From positions 73,057,469 through 73,121,468 of the forward strand of contig NC_091134.1 of NCBI RefSeq assembly GCF_041381155.1: a stretch of DNA of 64,000 nt, written 5' to 3'. Below, in pieces: positions 1 through 12,100 of the stretch. This stretch comes from Argopecten irradians (Eukaryota; Mollusca; Bivalvia; Pectinida; Pectinidae). Under the pieces are notes generated by a model. It did no database searches, was not told the DNA's origin, and was given only the letters and a program-made list of their open reading frames with translations. A program made the position numbers and the translations under genes. Each line of letters begins with the position of its first letter. The first letter of the stretch is position 1.

Positions 1-277
1 AGTATGTTGTGTTGTGATTACTACAGGGATGTAAGTATGTTGTGTTGTGATTACTACAGGGATGTCAGTATGTTGTGTTGTGATTACTACAGGGATGTAA
101 GTATGTTGTGTTGTGATTACTACAGGGATGTCAGTATGTTGTGTTGTGATTACTACAGGGATGTCAGTATGTTGTGTTGTGATTACTACAGGGATGTAAG
201 TATGTTGTGTTGTGATTACTACAGGGATGTCAGTATGTTGTGTTGTGATTACTACAGGGATGTTAGTATGTTGTGTT
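1..277 (+). repeat. 33-bp satellite array, copy A (enters from left edge)
   Basis: Tandem 33-bp units of the form gattactacagggatgt, then a or c, then agtatgttgtgttgt. The array is cut by the window start. Because 33 is a multiple of three, every unit reads through as an 11-residue peptide repeat (MLCCDYYRDVS), but there is no support for coding: no codon-position bias, and the same unit recurs with frame-breaking indels in the larger array at 14145-16765. Confidence 0.95.
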
Positions 278-622
278 GCATCTTTGTCACGTTTGTCGAA
301 GAAAAATAATGATAATCAATGTTATAAGATGATTGGAATATTTTATATTCATTCAAATATATTTCTTTAAGATGAAGAAAATATAAATTGTTCAATGTAT
401 TTTAATATACATTAATTATTTATATACTTCCATAGAATAATAATATTTTTCATTTTATAAATTAGCCCGGTCTTGCAGCCATATTGATGGCCTCCTGTTT
501 ACCCTAAATGGTAAACACAGACAGACTCAGGAAGACAGCTGTACCTCAAAACTGTGTAAATGGGTGGTCCCGAGGAAAATTATTCAAGATCCTAGATCTG
601 TGAGTCATATGACTTTTTTTCA

Positions 623-1744
623 CGACCCCAACATGATAGAGAATCATCAGAACGGGCGACATCAATAAAGTTTGACCCTCGTCACCCAGAGGACCGAGAC
701 ATTGATGGGCAATATATTTCTAATCAGCTCCAAGAGCTAAGTAAAATATTTCCCAGTATTGGTATGTCATTAAGATATATTCAATCTGTATTTTGTGCTA
801 CATGAAAGTTTGGACTGCTATGTTATAGCCCTCCAAGTCAACCATATGAAATCTATTTGCTAACTATAGATTCTCAGAGAACTAAGTGGCGTCCTCTTGC
901 ATGTACATGTATGTAATTAGGGAAACTATATTCATGAAATTTATTTTGATGAAATTCTAGGACTAACCCACTTATGGAACATCCCAGATGATGTACCAGA
1001 ACCAGAGGTTGCTGAAGAGGTCAGCGTCAGTTGCGAAGCTGATCCTTGTCAAAATGAAATGGGAGCCCTTGTGATTACACCAGGGACAGGTAATGCACAC
1101 ATCCTTAGAGAGCTTTAAACTTCATACTCTGCATGATGATAATTTGTAAGAATTTTCTATAAAATGTTCAGCGATGTATAAATTACATACGCGGACAATA
1201 TAACTTGTCAAAACTAGTCCTTGTTCAATATGTAACCTGTCTATTCTGGCTTAATTGTGTAGCTTTTTTGCGTTTTAATTTATAGTAATTAAATCTGTAT
1301 AATCTAGAAACCTGGCTATACTGATGTTTTTAAGTTTAGACAAGTTGTAATGTACATGTATTGAAGAAGACAACGTATTGTAATCCAAATTGGGAATTAC
1401 AACAAAGCGTGTAAATTGTGTTCATATATGTCAATTTTAATCAGCATAAGGTTAATCAACATACATAGAATAAACATACATCTGGCATGAAAACAATCTT
1501 TTATAAAATTAATTTACCTAAGTAAGTTTTACAAGTATATAATGTAACAGCATGTTTACAATCCATGCGTTTGCTTATGGAATTTAGTTGTTTACCTATG
1601 TACATAATGTAACTCACTAACAAACTGTAACTATATTAACTATTTCAGTTTTCTCCCTGACCATTGATGATGAAATGGGTAAGTTTATAGAGCAATCCAC
1701 CAGAGGACAGAGGAGTTGTCCGATGTGGATTGACTTGCACAAAG
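623..1744 (+). pseudogene. YqaJ-recombinase-like gene fragment, copy A (three exons)
   Basis: Three open segments with matching splice signals: about 623-761 (start uncertain, donor GGTATGT), 961-1089 (acceptor attctag, donor GGTAATG) and 1649-1744 (acceptor tttcag, donor GGTAGGC). The second and third are both phase 1 at each end, so all three join without a stop. The third encodes IEQSTRGQRSCPMWIDLHKG, which resembles the start of the YqaJ exonuclease/recombinase domain (charged residues, TR.Q, then W....KG). The catalytic motifs that should follow are not recognisable; a later stretch near 2250-2400 has open bits but many stops. No start codon or terminal exon was found. Copy A has two extra T upstream of exon 1 relative to copy B, altering the upstream frame. 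Family assignment is tentative. Confidence 0.42.
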
Positions 1745-3232
1745 GTAGGCCACCAGTTCTATCTTTTTGAAAAGTTCTGAAAGCCGGAATAATCCAAACA
1801 GCCTTATCAAACAGATTATCGAATGATCAGACCTCAGCAAGTGAGTACATATTGTAAAATATCAGTAATCTTAATAACGAAATTAAAGTTAGAACATACC
1901 CTTGATCTAAGGGTATGTTTGTCAAGTTAATTTCAACATGAATAATGTACATAAAACTGTAACATGTCCCCATTATTTTGTCAAATGGAGCTGCCAACCT
2001 CTTTCTAGCTTATTGACTAGGCATATATCAGGGTTATACTGAAATGACCCTTGATATCCACATAATGACAGTTTAAACAATAACCATACAACATTCAACA
2101 AAGGCCCCTACCCGATCTGGATGGGCCAATTGAGAAACCCAATTGAAAAATATGGTATATTCTTTTACGTGTTGTGATAAACTAGAACTATCCAAATTTA
2201 TATTTAATCATAAACATGTTTCTGATAGGTACCATTTACCACCTGCTGCAGTAGAATGAGACCAGGACCCTGAAGCATGTGCTAGGAGAGAGTATGCCAC
2301 ATTGAGGTCTATCCTGGGAGATGATGTGGACGTAAGAGATACTGGGCTGACATTCTTGAGCAAGAGGATGAGAGGATTTTGGAAATTAAGTCCAAGATAT
2401 AGTCAACCTGAATGATCCCTCTTTCTGTCTTACACAAGGTAGTAATGGATCAGAACTAAGAAAAGACTAGGAGTATCATGCACAAGTTCAAGGTGAAATG
2501 GGCATTATTGGTCTACCATGGTGTGACTTTGTTGTCTGGACTGGTGCTGAATGTAATAATATAATTTGTAGTAAGAGTTCAATTTGATGTAGAATTCACA
2601 ACTACTATGATGCCCAAACTCATTGCTATTAATGATGAAAAAATACTTCCAAAACTTCATCTGTGAAATGGCCTTATAGCCAGATCATGAGCACACTGTA
2701 ACATTTAGTAATTCAAATAATTAATTTGCTCTCCTACTTCTTCGTTTATTAATTGAATACATTTCCTATCTTTGTGATATACGCACAAAGACTTTGAAAA
2801 AACAACTTTAAATGGAACATTTGTATTGAGCCATATAATATTCTATATATCACATTATATCTCTTTGATGGGTTGGTCTAAGACGGATAATTCAAGATTA
2901 GGGTATTCAGTAATCTCCATCCACAAAACATTTTTAATGTGATTTAAAAACGACAATTTTTCTTATTGGTTTTTTTATCATAGTTATGACCGTGCAGCGT
3001 TTACATTATTTTTGCACATGTCTTAAATCAGTTTCTTCAATTTCACTGTTTTATAGAATAGGTAATAAAGTTATATTTTACAACAACATCCATATTATAT
3101 AGATTCATCAGACCCAAGACTACATAACTGTTTATAATTTCCAATAATAGGATACATAACTTCAATAAGAACTATTTTTTATGGAACTTAAAAAAAGAGA
3201 AAACAAACAAGCGTTATTAAGGTTCCTCTCGC

Positions 3233-3337
3233 ACCTGGTAGACCCACTCACACCTGGTAGACCCACTCACACCTGGTAGACCCACTCACACCTGATAGAT
3301 CCACTCACACCTGGTAGGCCCACTCACACCTGGTAGG
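3233..3337. repeat. 19-bp minisatellite in duplication copy A
   Basis: About 5.5 units of acctggtagacccactcac, the last ones diverged. The same block is present in copy B at 19719-19823. Confidence 0.9.
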
Positions 3338-3912
3338 TTGGATAGAAAGTTTTGATTAGATACAGAATATACATAAAAATGTTATTCAGGCTTAAATGTT
3401 ACATTAACAAGACACCCAAATGCCTTAACGGTTATCTGACAACCTTGGCAATAACAGTCGTATAAGAAATTAATTATATATGTATCATTGTGACCATCTT
3501 TAATTTGGGATCAGCCCGAAACACTTTGCCGATACCAATTCAGGATAATTTCAGGCAAGTTTCAGCTAAATTGCACCGGTACAACTTGAAAAGAAGTTCG
3601 AAATGAGAAAATTTTACACATGGCGAACGACAACAGACGAAACATGATGACTAAAGCTTATCTTAATAAGAGTTGTTTGATAACAGCAAAGCTCGCCTCT
3701 GACATTAATAAGCCACTAAGAGCTTATTATGCAAGCACATATTTACCCGTTGGGCCTCTTTGAATTCTCAAAATTCTTTGTTTTACACCTAAAGTGAATG
3801 CTCATATCCACAACATATATAATCATAAGGCAGAAATCAATGTCAATTGTATAAAGTAAAGAATGAATTGTCACCTGTGGGCATCTCTTTTCATCCTGAA
3901 AGGATTTGTGCA

Positions 3913-3950
<38 letters not shown>

Positions 3951-3977
3951 ATAATACGTCAGGATATTGCTTTGGAT

Positions 3978-4708
3978 TCAGTAATTGACGGGTCTAAACA
4001 CATCGTTTTGTAAATACTGTAACGGGACTCCTTGAGCCATCGAATTGTGGTGTATATGTTGAGATTATTATGACACATTTGTGGTTAAATCTAACTACAT
4101 GTTTGGTAAGTAAAGGCCATTTCCATGCTTCCGCTTGTGTTGCTGAACGACATGTGATAAAACTAAAAAGTACAATGTACAGTGCAGAATAACTGTCTGC
4201 ATGCCAATATGTAAAACAGACGAGATAGAAACTGTTCGATTTCATATGGAAAAGCAGACGTGGCTGACCAATCACAATATAGGTCATATCTCAAGAGCGT
4301 CAGATAGTGTTTACGAATAGTTCTACATTTACTATTTAGATAAACAATTAGGATGGAAAAAAATAAGTATTATATTATTTCATAAATGGAAACTTACATA
4401 TTTAAGACGTTATTACTCCAAAGAACAGGTCATAGTAAACAAACAAATCCAAGAAAAATGCTTCAAAGATGAAATTGATGTCCACAAGGCCAAAGTTTTA
4501 GTATATTCTCTTCATGAACCTAGTAAAAGACAGTTATTCGAACGAGATCTGATGTACCCCAAAATGTCAACCCTGTCGTGTGTTATTGGTTTGGTAATAC
4601 GTGGTACTTCTAACTCGTGTTTTCCACATGTAGTCGGTCTATATCTAATCAGTTAACACTAGTAAGTCACCGTGCAAACGTAACGGCAAAGCAGAACGTG
4701 GTATGCAT
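3978..4708. other. Intergenic, nothing recognised
   Basis: Sequence between the end of duplication copy A and the dispersed inverted-repeat element. Short open frames here have no recognisable domain and no splice or start support. Confidence 0.5.
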
Positions 4709-5556
4709 TATGGCAATTAAGCTGATTCATTCAATTCGTCACTATTCATCCCCTAGTTATGACAGTGCGGTATCTAAGGAAGAGGCAGCCATTTTTCTTT
4801 TGCTCTGCTTAGTAACCTTCACTGGCAAACCCTCTATATAAAGCATGGGACACTTGACACACGTGTGTCATTCTAAACATGTCTTGTCTCAGATACACAT
4901 GCCCCGATATTGCAAATAACAATGTCAAATTGAAAATAAACACTGCACTCACCTGACAATATTTCATTGAAGTAATAGATGAATGTGTTGTCAGCTATAT
5001 CCCAACATATGTCCAATACGAACTAATAAAAGACTTCAATATACACTAGGTTTTACACGTGCATGTACATGTATATCGACACGTGTGTGTTCTTGATAGT
5101 TGTCGCTCTTTCGGGTCAGGTACTATAGTCACGTGTATATGGTCAGTTGAGTGCATCGAGTACGATGATATACGTGGAGATATGTGGACGGATTATTGTT
5201 TGGATTTCTATTCACTTGCGTTGAAATTTTATTTTGAGAAACATCTAAATGACAACTTAGAGGAGTTGACATGTTTTCTTGCTAAAACAAGTCCAATATC
5301 GTTTTACAGGTGAGGGTTTTGTTTACCTATTTGTAGGTGATATATACTGTGGACTGCTAGGTGTATATGTACATGAATGAGCGCACGTGTGTCGATTCAC
5401 GTGCTTTATATTGGGGTCGGTGAGTCGTCGGAATGTAAAACAGAAATGGCTGTCCTCAACCGGGGAATGTCTCATAAACGATTCTTGAAATTCGAGTACA
5501 CTTATTTAAAAAAAAATAATTTTAATAATTTTAACTTGCATTGTCAGCTTTAAGAA
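4709..5556. mobile_element. Dispersed inverted-repeat element, copy 1 (relative of 49158-50271)
   Basis: Shares long diverged stretches with 49158-50271 in the same order, including the block around ggagatatgtggacggatta and the right end ttaacttgcattgtcagc. It retains an inward TATA-like box on the left (4835-4843, tatataaag) and its mirror on the right (5404-5410). It also retains a plus-strand splice-donor-like CAG/GTGAGG after 5309 and a minus-strand CAG/GTGAGTG at 4953. The left end is more eroded than the right, so the left boundary is approximate. No transposase is present; the 84-codon frame at 5059-5313 is only partly kept in the other copy. Confidence 0.65.
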
Positions 5557-6572
5557 AACAACTCTTCAGCAAATGTGTATAAGTAAAGGGTTTGGCGTCA
5601 AGAAGAAAACCAAAGATGCTCTATAGATTTCTTGTTTACGAGTGGTGTGTCCGAGAAGAATATCACTCCAGTTGTCGACCAAAACACCAGTTTGACCGGA
5701 CTCCATCCGAGACTGGATGGACGACCAACTTTGCCTCCTTTCCATCAGTGTGCATACAATTCGATACCATATCTGGAACTGCCCAGCCCTAGTTTTGAGG
5801 TAATATACACATTCATGATATCAAGATCCCGTGCTTTCTGTCCTTACAGAGGGGTTGAGAATTTTAAAGGGTTTCTAAGGTAACGTTGATCTATCGCTCT
5901 GCTGTACAAATGGACCCGAGGACACCGGCATATCTTGTTTTATAGATCATTCAATTCACTGACATACATGTTTTGTCATCCATACATTAATTTGGGATTG
6001 CATCTTACAAGTTGGTGTACATTGTATGTTTACACCTGTCAACTTCTAATATATAATGTGGACTGTAAACTTACTGTAGTCGGACTATATCCCACAAATG
6101 CAGGCCTATAGGCCTATTAGACAAACCTGCATATAGATGTTATATAGAGAGAATGATGTAATCTGACTGTAGTCAGATTATATCAAACAAATGTAGGCCT
6201 ATAGGCATATTTGAAAAACCTGCATATAGATGTTATAAAGAGAATGATGGTTAGTGTCTTAAAATATCAGTTGTATTTTGGTGAGGAATAAGAAAGACAA
6301 AAGTGGCGAGCTTTTAAACCACAGTCCAAAATAACAAAAAGTATGTTTATAAAATCATATATTCATGATTTTCTAAGATCAGTGATGACATTATGTACAT
6401 CAAAGGTTCGTGTTTGGCCTCCATGAAAAAGACAATTATACAGTATATTTATGCCTTATTACCAGCCCTAATGAAGGTCCTGTTTTGCAGTATGCCTTTT
6501 GCCTATTGGGTAAGAATTTCTACTCTTTAAGTAATTCATGTTAGTAATACACGAATTATTAACTTCACTGTT
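5557..6572. other. Intergenic with a short direct repeat
   Basis: No gene seen. A diverged direct repeat occurs at about 6060-6135 and 6152-6240 (shared words include aatgtaggcctatagg and acctgcatatagatgttata). The last bases before the retrotransposon (6573-6584) are a fragment of the 33-bp satellite. Confidence 0.5.
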
Positions 6573-6584
6573 GATTACTACAGG

Positions 6585-7101
6585 TATCCTGATACGAGGG
6601 GGGCGAAATACTACGCAAAAAACCCGAATCCATATCTCGGCGTATGAGGTTTATTTTAATTACGATGAAACAAAGTGAAGAACTGAAACAAACAGAAAGA
6701 AGAATTACTCTTTCTGATAGACAGAACACATAACAAACAACACTATGCTATAATGCAATAAATGTTACTCGAAACGATATGACCTTAATTTGACATGATT
6801 TACTTTAATATGTCGACTGTATATTTCCTATTCATAGTAAATATGAGTGATCGATAACATAACATACAATAGGAATGAAATTACATTTAGTCTAAACGAT
6901 TATAAACTCTGTAAACTCACATTTTTGGACCACCCAAACTAATGGTGCGAGGCCCTCCAATGGCGTATCTTGCGAAAAGAGCGAACCAAAAGGGGAATAA
7001 CTCTAATGTAACTATAAAATTTTAAAGCGGCGATGTACCGAATCTATGACACATAATATAATACGAAATAATTGTATAATGTAACTATTTGTTACAGAAC
7101 A
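6585..7101 (-). repeat. 3' LTR of the Bel/Pao element
   Basis: 517 bp, starting TGTTCTGTAACA and ending GGATA when read on the minus strand. An AATAAA signal on the minus strand lies at 6650-6655. Extending the LTR to include GGATA makes the flanking 5-bp duplication exact. Confidence 0.93.
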
Positions 7102-7279
7102 CTCCCCGTCTGGTATTGAGTATGGGAAATACCACTATAGTTAAACATACAACTAATAAGCCTTTCAAGTATACTTCAGTTCGTAGTGGTCACTTTAACC
7201 TACAGGGGAATCAACTAGTTCATTAATACACTTGAATGTCCATGAAATTAGTCTCTAAATTTCCCATGATTGGCACAAA

Positions 7280-9192
7280 TTACTGATTCTCTTTTTCTAA
7301 GAGTACGATAAGTTCCGTGATGGGTCTGACATAGTTTTTGATTTTTTGTTTATCATTGCGATATAACTGAACTGTGACGGTGCGCACATGACCGTCGTCA
7401 CCTGGGAAAGTCCCATGGGCCAGTTGTTCCTATGGGAGTCCTTTTCTATAACTAGCACAATATCTCCAGGTTGCATATCACGTCTGCGAACAGTCCATTT
7501 GCGACGTTGTTGGAGAGACTGAAGGAACTCGAGACGCCAACGCTTCCAGAAAACGTTGGCTAACGCTTGAACTCGACGCCAATGAGCTCTGTACATGTCT
7601 TTACTGTTAGTGTCGGTGATGTACTCTCCTGTTTCAGCTGGTTTCTGTGTAAGTAACATGCTGGGACTCAGAACTGTTGGATTATCCGGGTCAGTAGAGA
7701 CAGGAAGTAAAGGTCGCGCGTTTACCATTGCAGTGACTTCCGCCATAAATGTAGTAATCACATCATGAGTTAGGTCCTTAGTCGTAGTATGGAAAAGCAT
7801 AGAGTCTAAGATCCGTCGAACAACACCTATCATCCGCTCCCACACTCCGCCCATATGGAAGGAATGTGGAGGGTTAAAGATCCATACTGTTCCACTTCTA
7901 AACAAAAACTCCTTCAATGGACCATCCTCTACATTTACAGCGTCGATTCTCATCAAGTCGGTAGCGCCCACAAAATTGGTGCCTCGATCTGACCTGAATT
8001 CCGTCACTTTTCCTCTGATGGCGATGAACCTACGAGTCGCGTTGATGAATGCTGAGGTGCTAAGTTCTTCAACGACTTCAATGTGAATGGCTCTAGTCGT
8101 CAAGCATGTATATAGCACGGCCCATCGTTTACTGTTGGCAACACCACCTCTTGTCCGACGTGCGACAACATTCCACGGGCCGAAAACGTCGACGCCCACA
8201 GAGGAGAATGGCGGTCCTGGTACGACACGATCTTTTGGCAGATCTGACATTATCTGGTTCCCTTCCTTGCCTCGAAACTTCCTACACGTGACGCACTTAT
8301 GAATGATAGACGATATAAGGCGCTTGCCACCAACAATCCAAAAGCCAGCCGACCTGATAGATCCCTCGGTGAGATGGCGACCCTGATGTTTCATCTGTTC
8401 ATGATAGTGTCTCACAATGAGAGTGGATATATGATGAGCGCTGGGAATGATGATCGGATATTTCTCGTTGGTGTCTATCTTTGCGTGTTTCAAACGTCCT
8501 CCCACGCGCAGGAGACCATGCTGGTCCAGAAACGGGTTCAAAGCAGATATGCGACTATCTCTAGGACATGGATTGCCAGATGACAAACATTCGATTTCCG
8601 TCGGAAAGGTGTCTCGCTGAACAAGTTGTAGAATGAAAGTTTGTGCACGCGAGAAGGACTCGAGGCAACTCGGAGTTGAAGGTAAGTTCCCTCCACCAAT
8701 TCGCCTTGCTAATTTAATCAAAGTTCCCATAGCCGTAACCAACTGATGCCAATTGGAAAACTTTTCACAGCGCTTAAGAATTGTCTCACCTGATACTTTT
8801 GCCTTGGTGAGGAGACAGGATACCTCTGGCCGAACTTCCTTATCGTCAGCCGATACCTCTGGAACAAGGTCGTCGGAGAACTCTGTTCCTTCGAGGAGAA
8901 ACGTGGGACCGTGGAGCCACTTGCTTTCCAACAAGTCCTTTGCGTGAATAGGTCTAGTTCCTTGGTCAGCGGGGTTATGTTCTGTTGATACAAAGTTCCA
9001 CTGTTCAGGAGTTGAGCTCTTGCGGATCCTCGTTACGCGATTACACACGTAGTTATAGAAACGGCGGGTCTGGTTATACACGTATCCTAAAACCACTTTA
9101 CTATCTGTGTAGAAGCGAAAGATGCTTGACGGCAGATTGAGTTGCTCAGATATAGTTTCCGCGATTTCTATCGCAAGAACAGCAGCACACAT
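7280..9192 (-). CDS. pol: Bel/Pao pol, C-terminal part: rest of RNase H, integrase
   Basis: This frame carries the second half of RNase H (FYTDSK with D30, then EHNPAD), an H2C2 zinc-binding region (His around 262-269, C300 and C303) and the integrase core with D335 (GVDVFG), D402 (FRSDRG) and E452 (VWER). A basic C-terminal DUF5641-like region follows. The ATG at 9192 is not the true start: the domain begins in the other frame upstream, and a two-base change in the gt run at 9186-9192 separates the two. A second break occurs near 7410, after WPMG. There the recognisable C-terminus moves to another frame that runs to a TAA at 7280-7282, while the present frame reads on to 7297 as unrelated sequence. 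The DDE residues are intact; the protein as a whole is not continuous. Confidence 0.9.
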
Positions 9193-12100
9193 AGCTCAAG
9201 TCGTGGTATCGTCGTGGTATGAAGTGGCGCAACCTTGGTCTGACCCAAGATGAACCCTAGCTCTTGAGTTCCATCTTCACATGCTGTCAACAAGTAACCG
9301 ACAGAGGCTATAGCTTTCTCTGAAGCGTCTGAGAAAACATGGACACTGATGTTCTCGCACTCTTTGAAGGATGATGAAGTATACTGACGTGGAATTCTGA
9401 GGTCCTGAAGATCATGTAATGAATCTCTCCATCGTTCCCACTCATTATAGAACTTTGAAGGAAGAGTCTCATCCCAGTCGAACATACCCGTAGTCATAGA
9501 GCGCAGCAGTATTTTCCCTCCAATTGCAACAGGTGCGATAAAGCCTAGTGGATCAAACAAACTATTAGTCACTGAAAGAACACCGCGACGAGTGTACGGT
9601 TTGTCATCTGGAGATATGCGAAACAGAAATGAGTCCGATTCAAGATCCCAACTGAGTCCGAGACTGTGCTGGACAGGTAAGCTGTCTGTACCTATCTCCA
9701 GATCCTTTAAGTCTTTTGCGAGGTCTTCTTGGGGGAATGATTTTAACACTTGTGTGCTGTTTGAAGCCACTTTGTGAAGCCTTATGCCAGCTGTAGCGAG
9801 AGCTTGTTGCGTACGTTTCATGAGGTCAATAGCTTCTGGTGCAGATGGCAGCGACATAAGCCCGTCATCAACATAAAAGTCTTGCTCAACGAACTCCTTC
9901 ATATCATAGCCAAAGTTGTCAGCGTTTTCACATGCAGTTCTCCGAAGGCCGTACGTAGCAACCGCAGGTGAGGGGGTATTGCCGAATACATGCACACACA
10001 TGCGGTATTCAACCAAGTCCTTGGACATGTCATTATCTTGATACCATAAGAACCTCAAGAAATTTCGATGATCCTCACAGACAAAGAAGTTGTAAAACAT
10101 TTGCTGGACGTCGGCTGTTACTGCGACCTGCTCTCTGCGGAAGCGCAACAAGATCCCTGGTAAATTGTTGGTCATGTCTGGACCGGACATCAAGACATTG
10201 TTGAGCGACAGCCCGTCATGTTTAGCCGATGAATCAAAGACTCCGCGGATTTGGTCTCTCTTTTTCGGATGATACACTCCGAAGATTGGCAAGTACCAAC
10301 ATTCTTGACCGTCATGAAGCGGTGGAGCTAGTTCGGCGTGTTTTTGCTCAAACAGTTTCTGCATGAAGGTTATGAAATGTGCTCTCTTGATGGGATCCTT
10401 ACGCAGTGTATTGTCAAGTATATGAGCGCGCTTTACTGCTTGGGACTTGTTGTTTGGCAAACGCGGTCGATGTGGTTTAAATGGTAGTGGAGCTGTCCAT
10501 CGCCCATGTAAGTCTTTTGTAAAGTCTCTATCCATAATTTTCAGGAACTCCTGGTCCTCACGAGAGAAACCCAGTTTTTCGTCATCTCTGGTTCTTTGGA
10601 AGATTGAGTGTTCACACTCGTCGTGCGCAGTGGTATCTGAAGGTGCACGTTCCTTCACTCGGAGATTGTAGGGACAAGGTTTGCAAAGCGATGGTCGGTC
10701 CTTGATGAGATAAGTCTTATTGACATTGACTGTGTCGGGACGATGCATAGTACCTAAACACGTTTCTCCAATTATTGTCCATCCTAGATGGAGTTGTTGC
10801 GCGTAAGGTGAACCGGAAGGACCAATACGTTGATCTTGTACGTGATGTACCTCAGGGATATCACGGCCTAGAAGCATGACAATTTCTACACTAGGGTCGA
10901 GATCAGGAATGTATTGTGCGAGGTCAGAAAGATGTGGGTAACTCAAAGCAACATCCGGAGTTGGAATTTCCTCTCGCTCGTTCGGAATATTGTCACATTC
11001 AAGTAAGCATGGTAGGTCCGCATTAAATGAACCATCAAGTGCTGAGACAGTAAAGTCACATGCTTTCCTCCCTGTAGCTGAAGCAAGTCCAGAGCATGTC
11101 GATAGCGAGTAGTTTACAGTTTCGTACTTTTTATCAAAAAGTTGGAAAAACGCAGGGCGTACAAGAGATCTATTACTTTGTTCATCTAACAACGCATACA
11201 TCTTTACTGTATTCTGTGGCTCTTGTGTAGGGTGAACATTTACCTTGAGGATTTTGGCACACGATTTACTTCGGCCACTGGCATTGTTAATACGCGTACA
11301 ATTTGCCGTAACTTTCTCATTATGTGGTATGGTGACTGTTTTTACTGGTTCTTTGTCACGACTTTTCTCCCCGCCGTCGAAATGTAGAGCTCCCGGATGT
11401 TCAGTGCTTTGACATACATTGCATGTTATGTTCTTCGAACAGTTTTTGTACACATGATCAGTGCTGTCACAACATTTGAAACAGTACCTCTTTTCTTTAA
11501 GGTATTTTCTCCTAACTCCAATAGGTTTTGATCGAAATTGACGACAGGAGTTTAACGAATGGCCTGTGTGATGCAACGGACAAAGCGATGAACTGTCGAT
11601 AGACTCCATGTTTCCTGTAGGTGAGATTTCAGTTTTGAAAGTAGAGACATGAGGTGCCGACTGGTTTCCACGTTTCTTTGCGGGGGCACGACTAACTGGA
11701 TTTCTGTCCTGTTTCTGAGTACTGCTGTCTTTCGCAGTGTCGTTGTCAAAGACAAATCCTGGATCATTCTTTATCTGACTCATCTCGCGCACGAATTCTG
11801 TGAAGCATGAAAAGGGTGGAAAAACAACATCAAATTGTTTACGATACCGAACAGCATGATTTGTCCATTTTTCCTGAATGTTGTGCGGCAACTTAGAGAC
11901 TATAGGATTTATCCCAGCAGTGGTGTTAAAGTATGAGAGAAGTTCTCGGTATGTCGGGTTTTCCATGGCAGATTCAATTTCCGAAAGAATGTCAGCAAGT
12001 TCATATAATCGCTTGAACTCCTTGTTCGTGATCTTGGGAAAATTGTTTAGTTTTGTTTTGAGTGCGCTCTCGACCATTTGGGGGCTTCCGTACCTTTCAT

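Larger units (their letters stand above)
278..3977. repeat. Segmental duplication copy A (3.7 kb)
   Basis: This segment recurs almost base for base at 16766-20458. Differences seen by eye are single bases and homopolymer lengths (for example 7 versus 5 T near 614-620, and the T-run near 3917-3949, which is interrupted by an A in copy B). Identity ends abruptly after tttggat at 3977. It contains YqaJ-like exons, a 19-bp minisatellite and a long T tract; the rest is AT-rich non-coding sequence. Confidence 0.95.

Noticed and set aside
8087..8583. Plus-strand open frames opposite the Pao integrase
   Set aside because: Shadow frames of a well-supported minus-strand gene.
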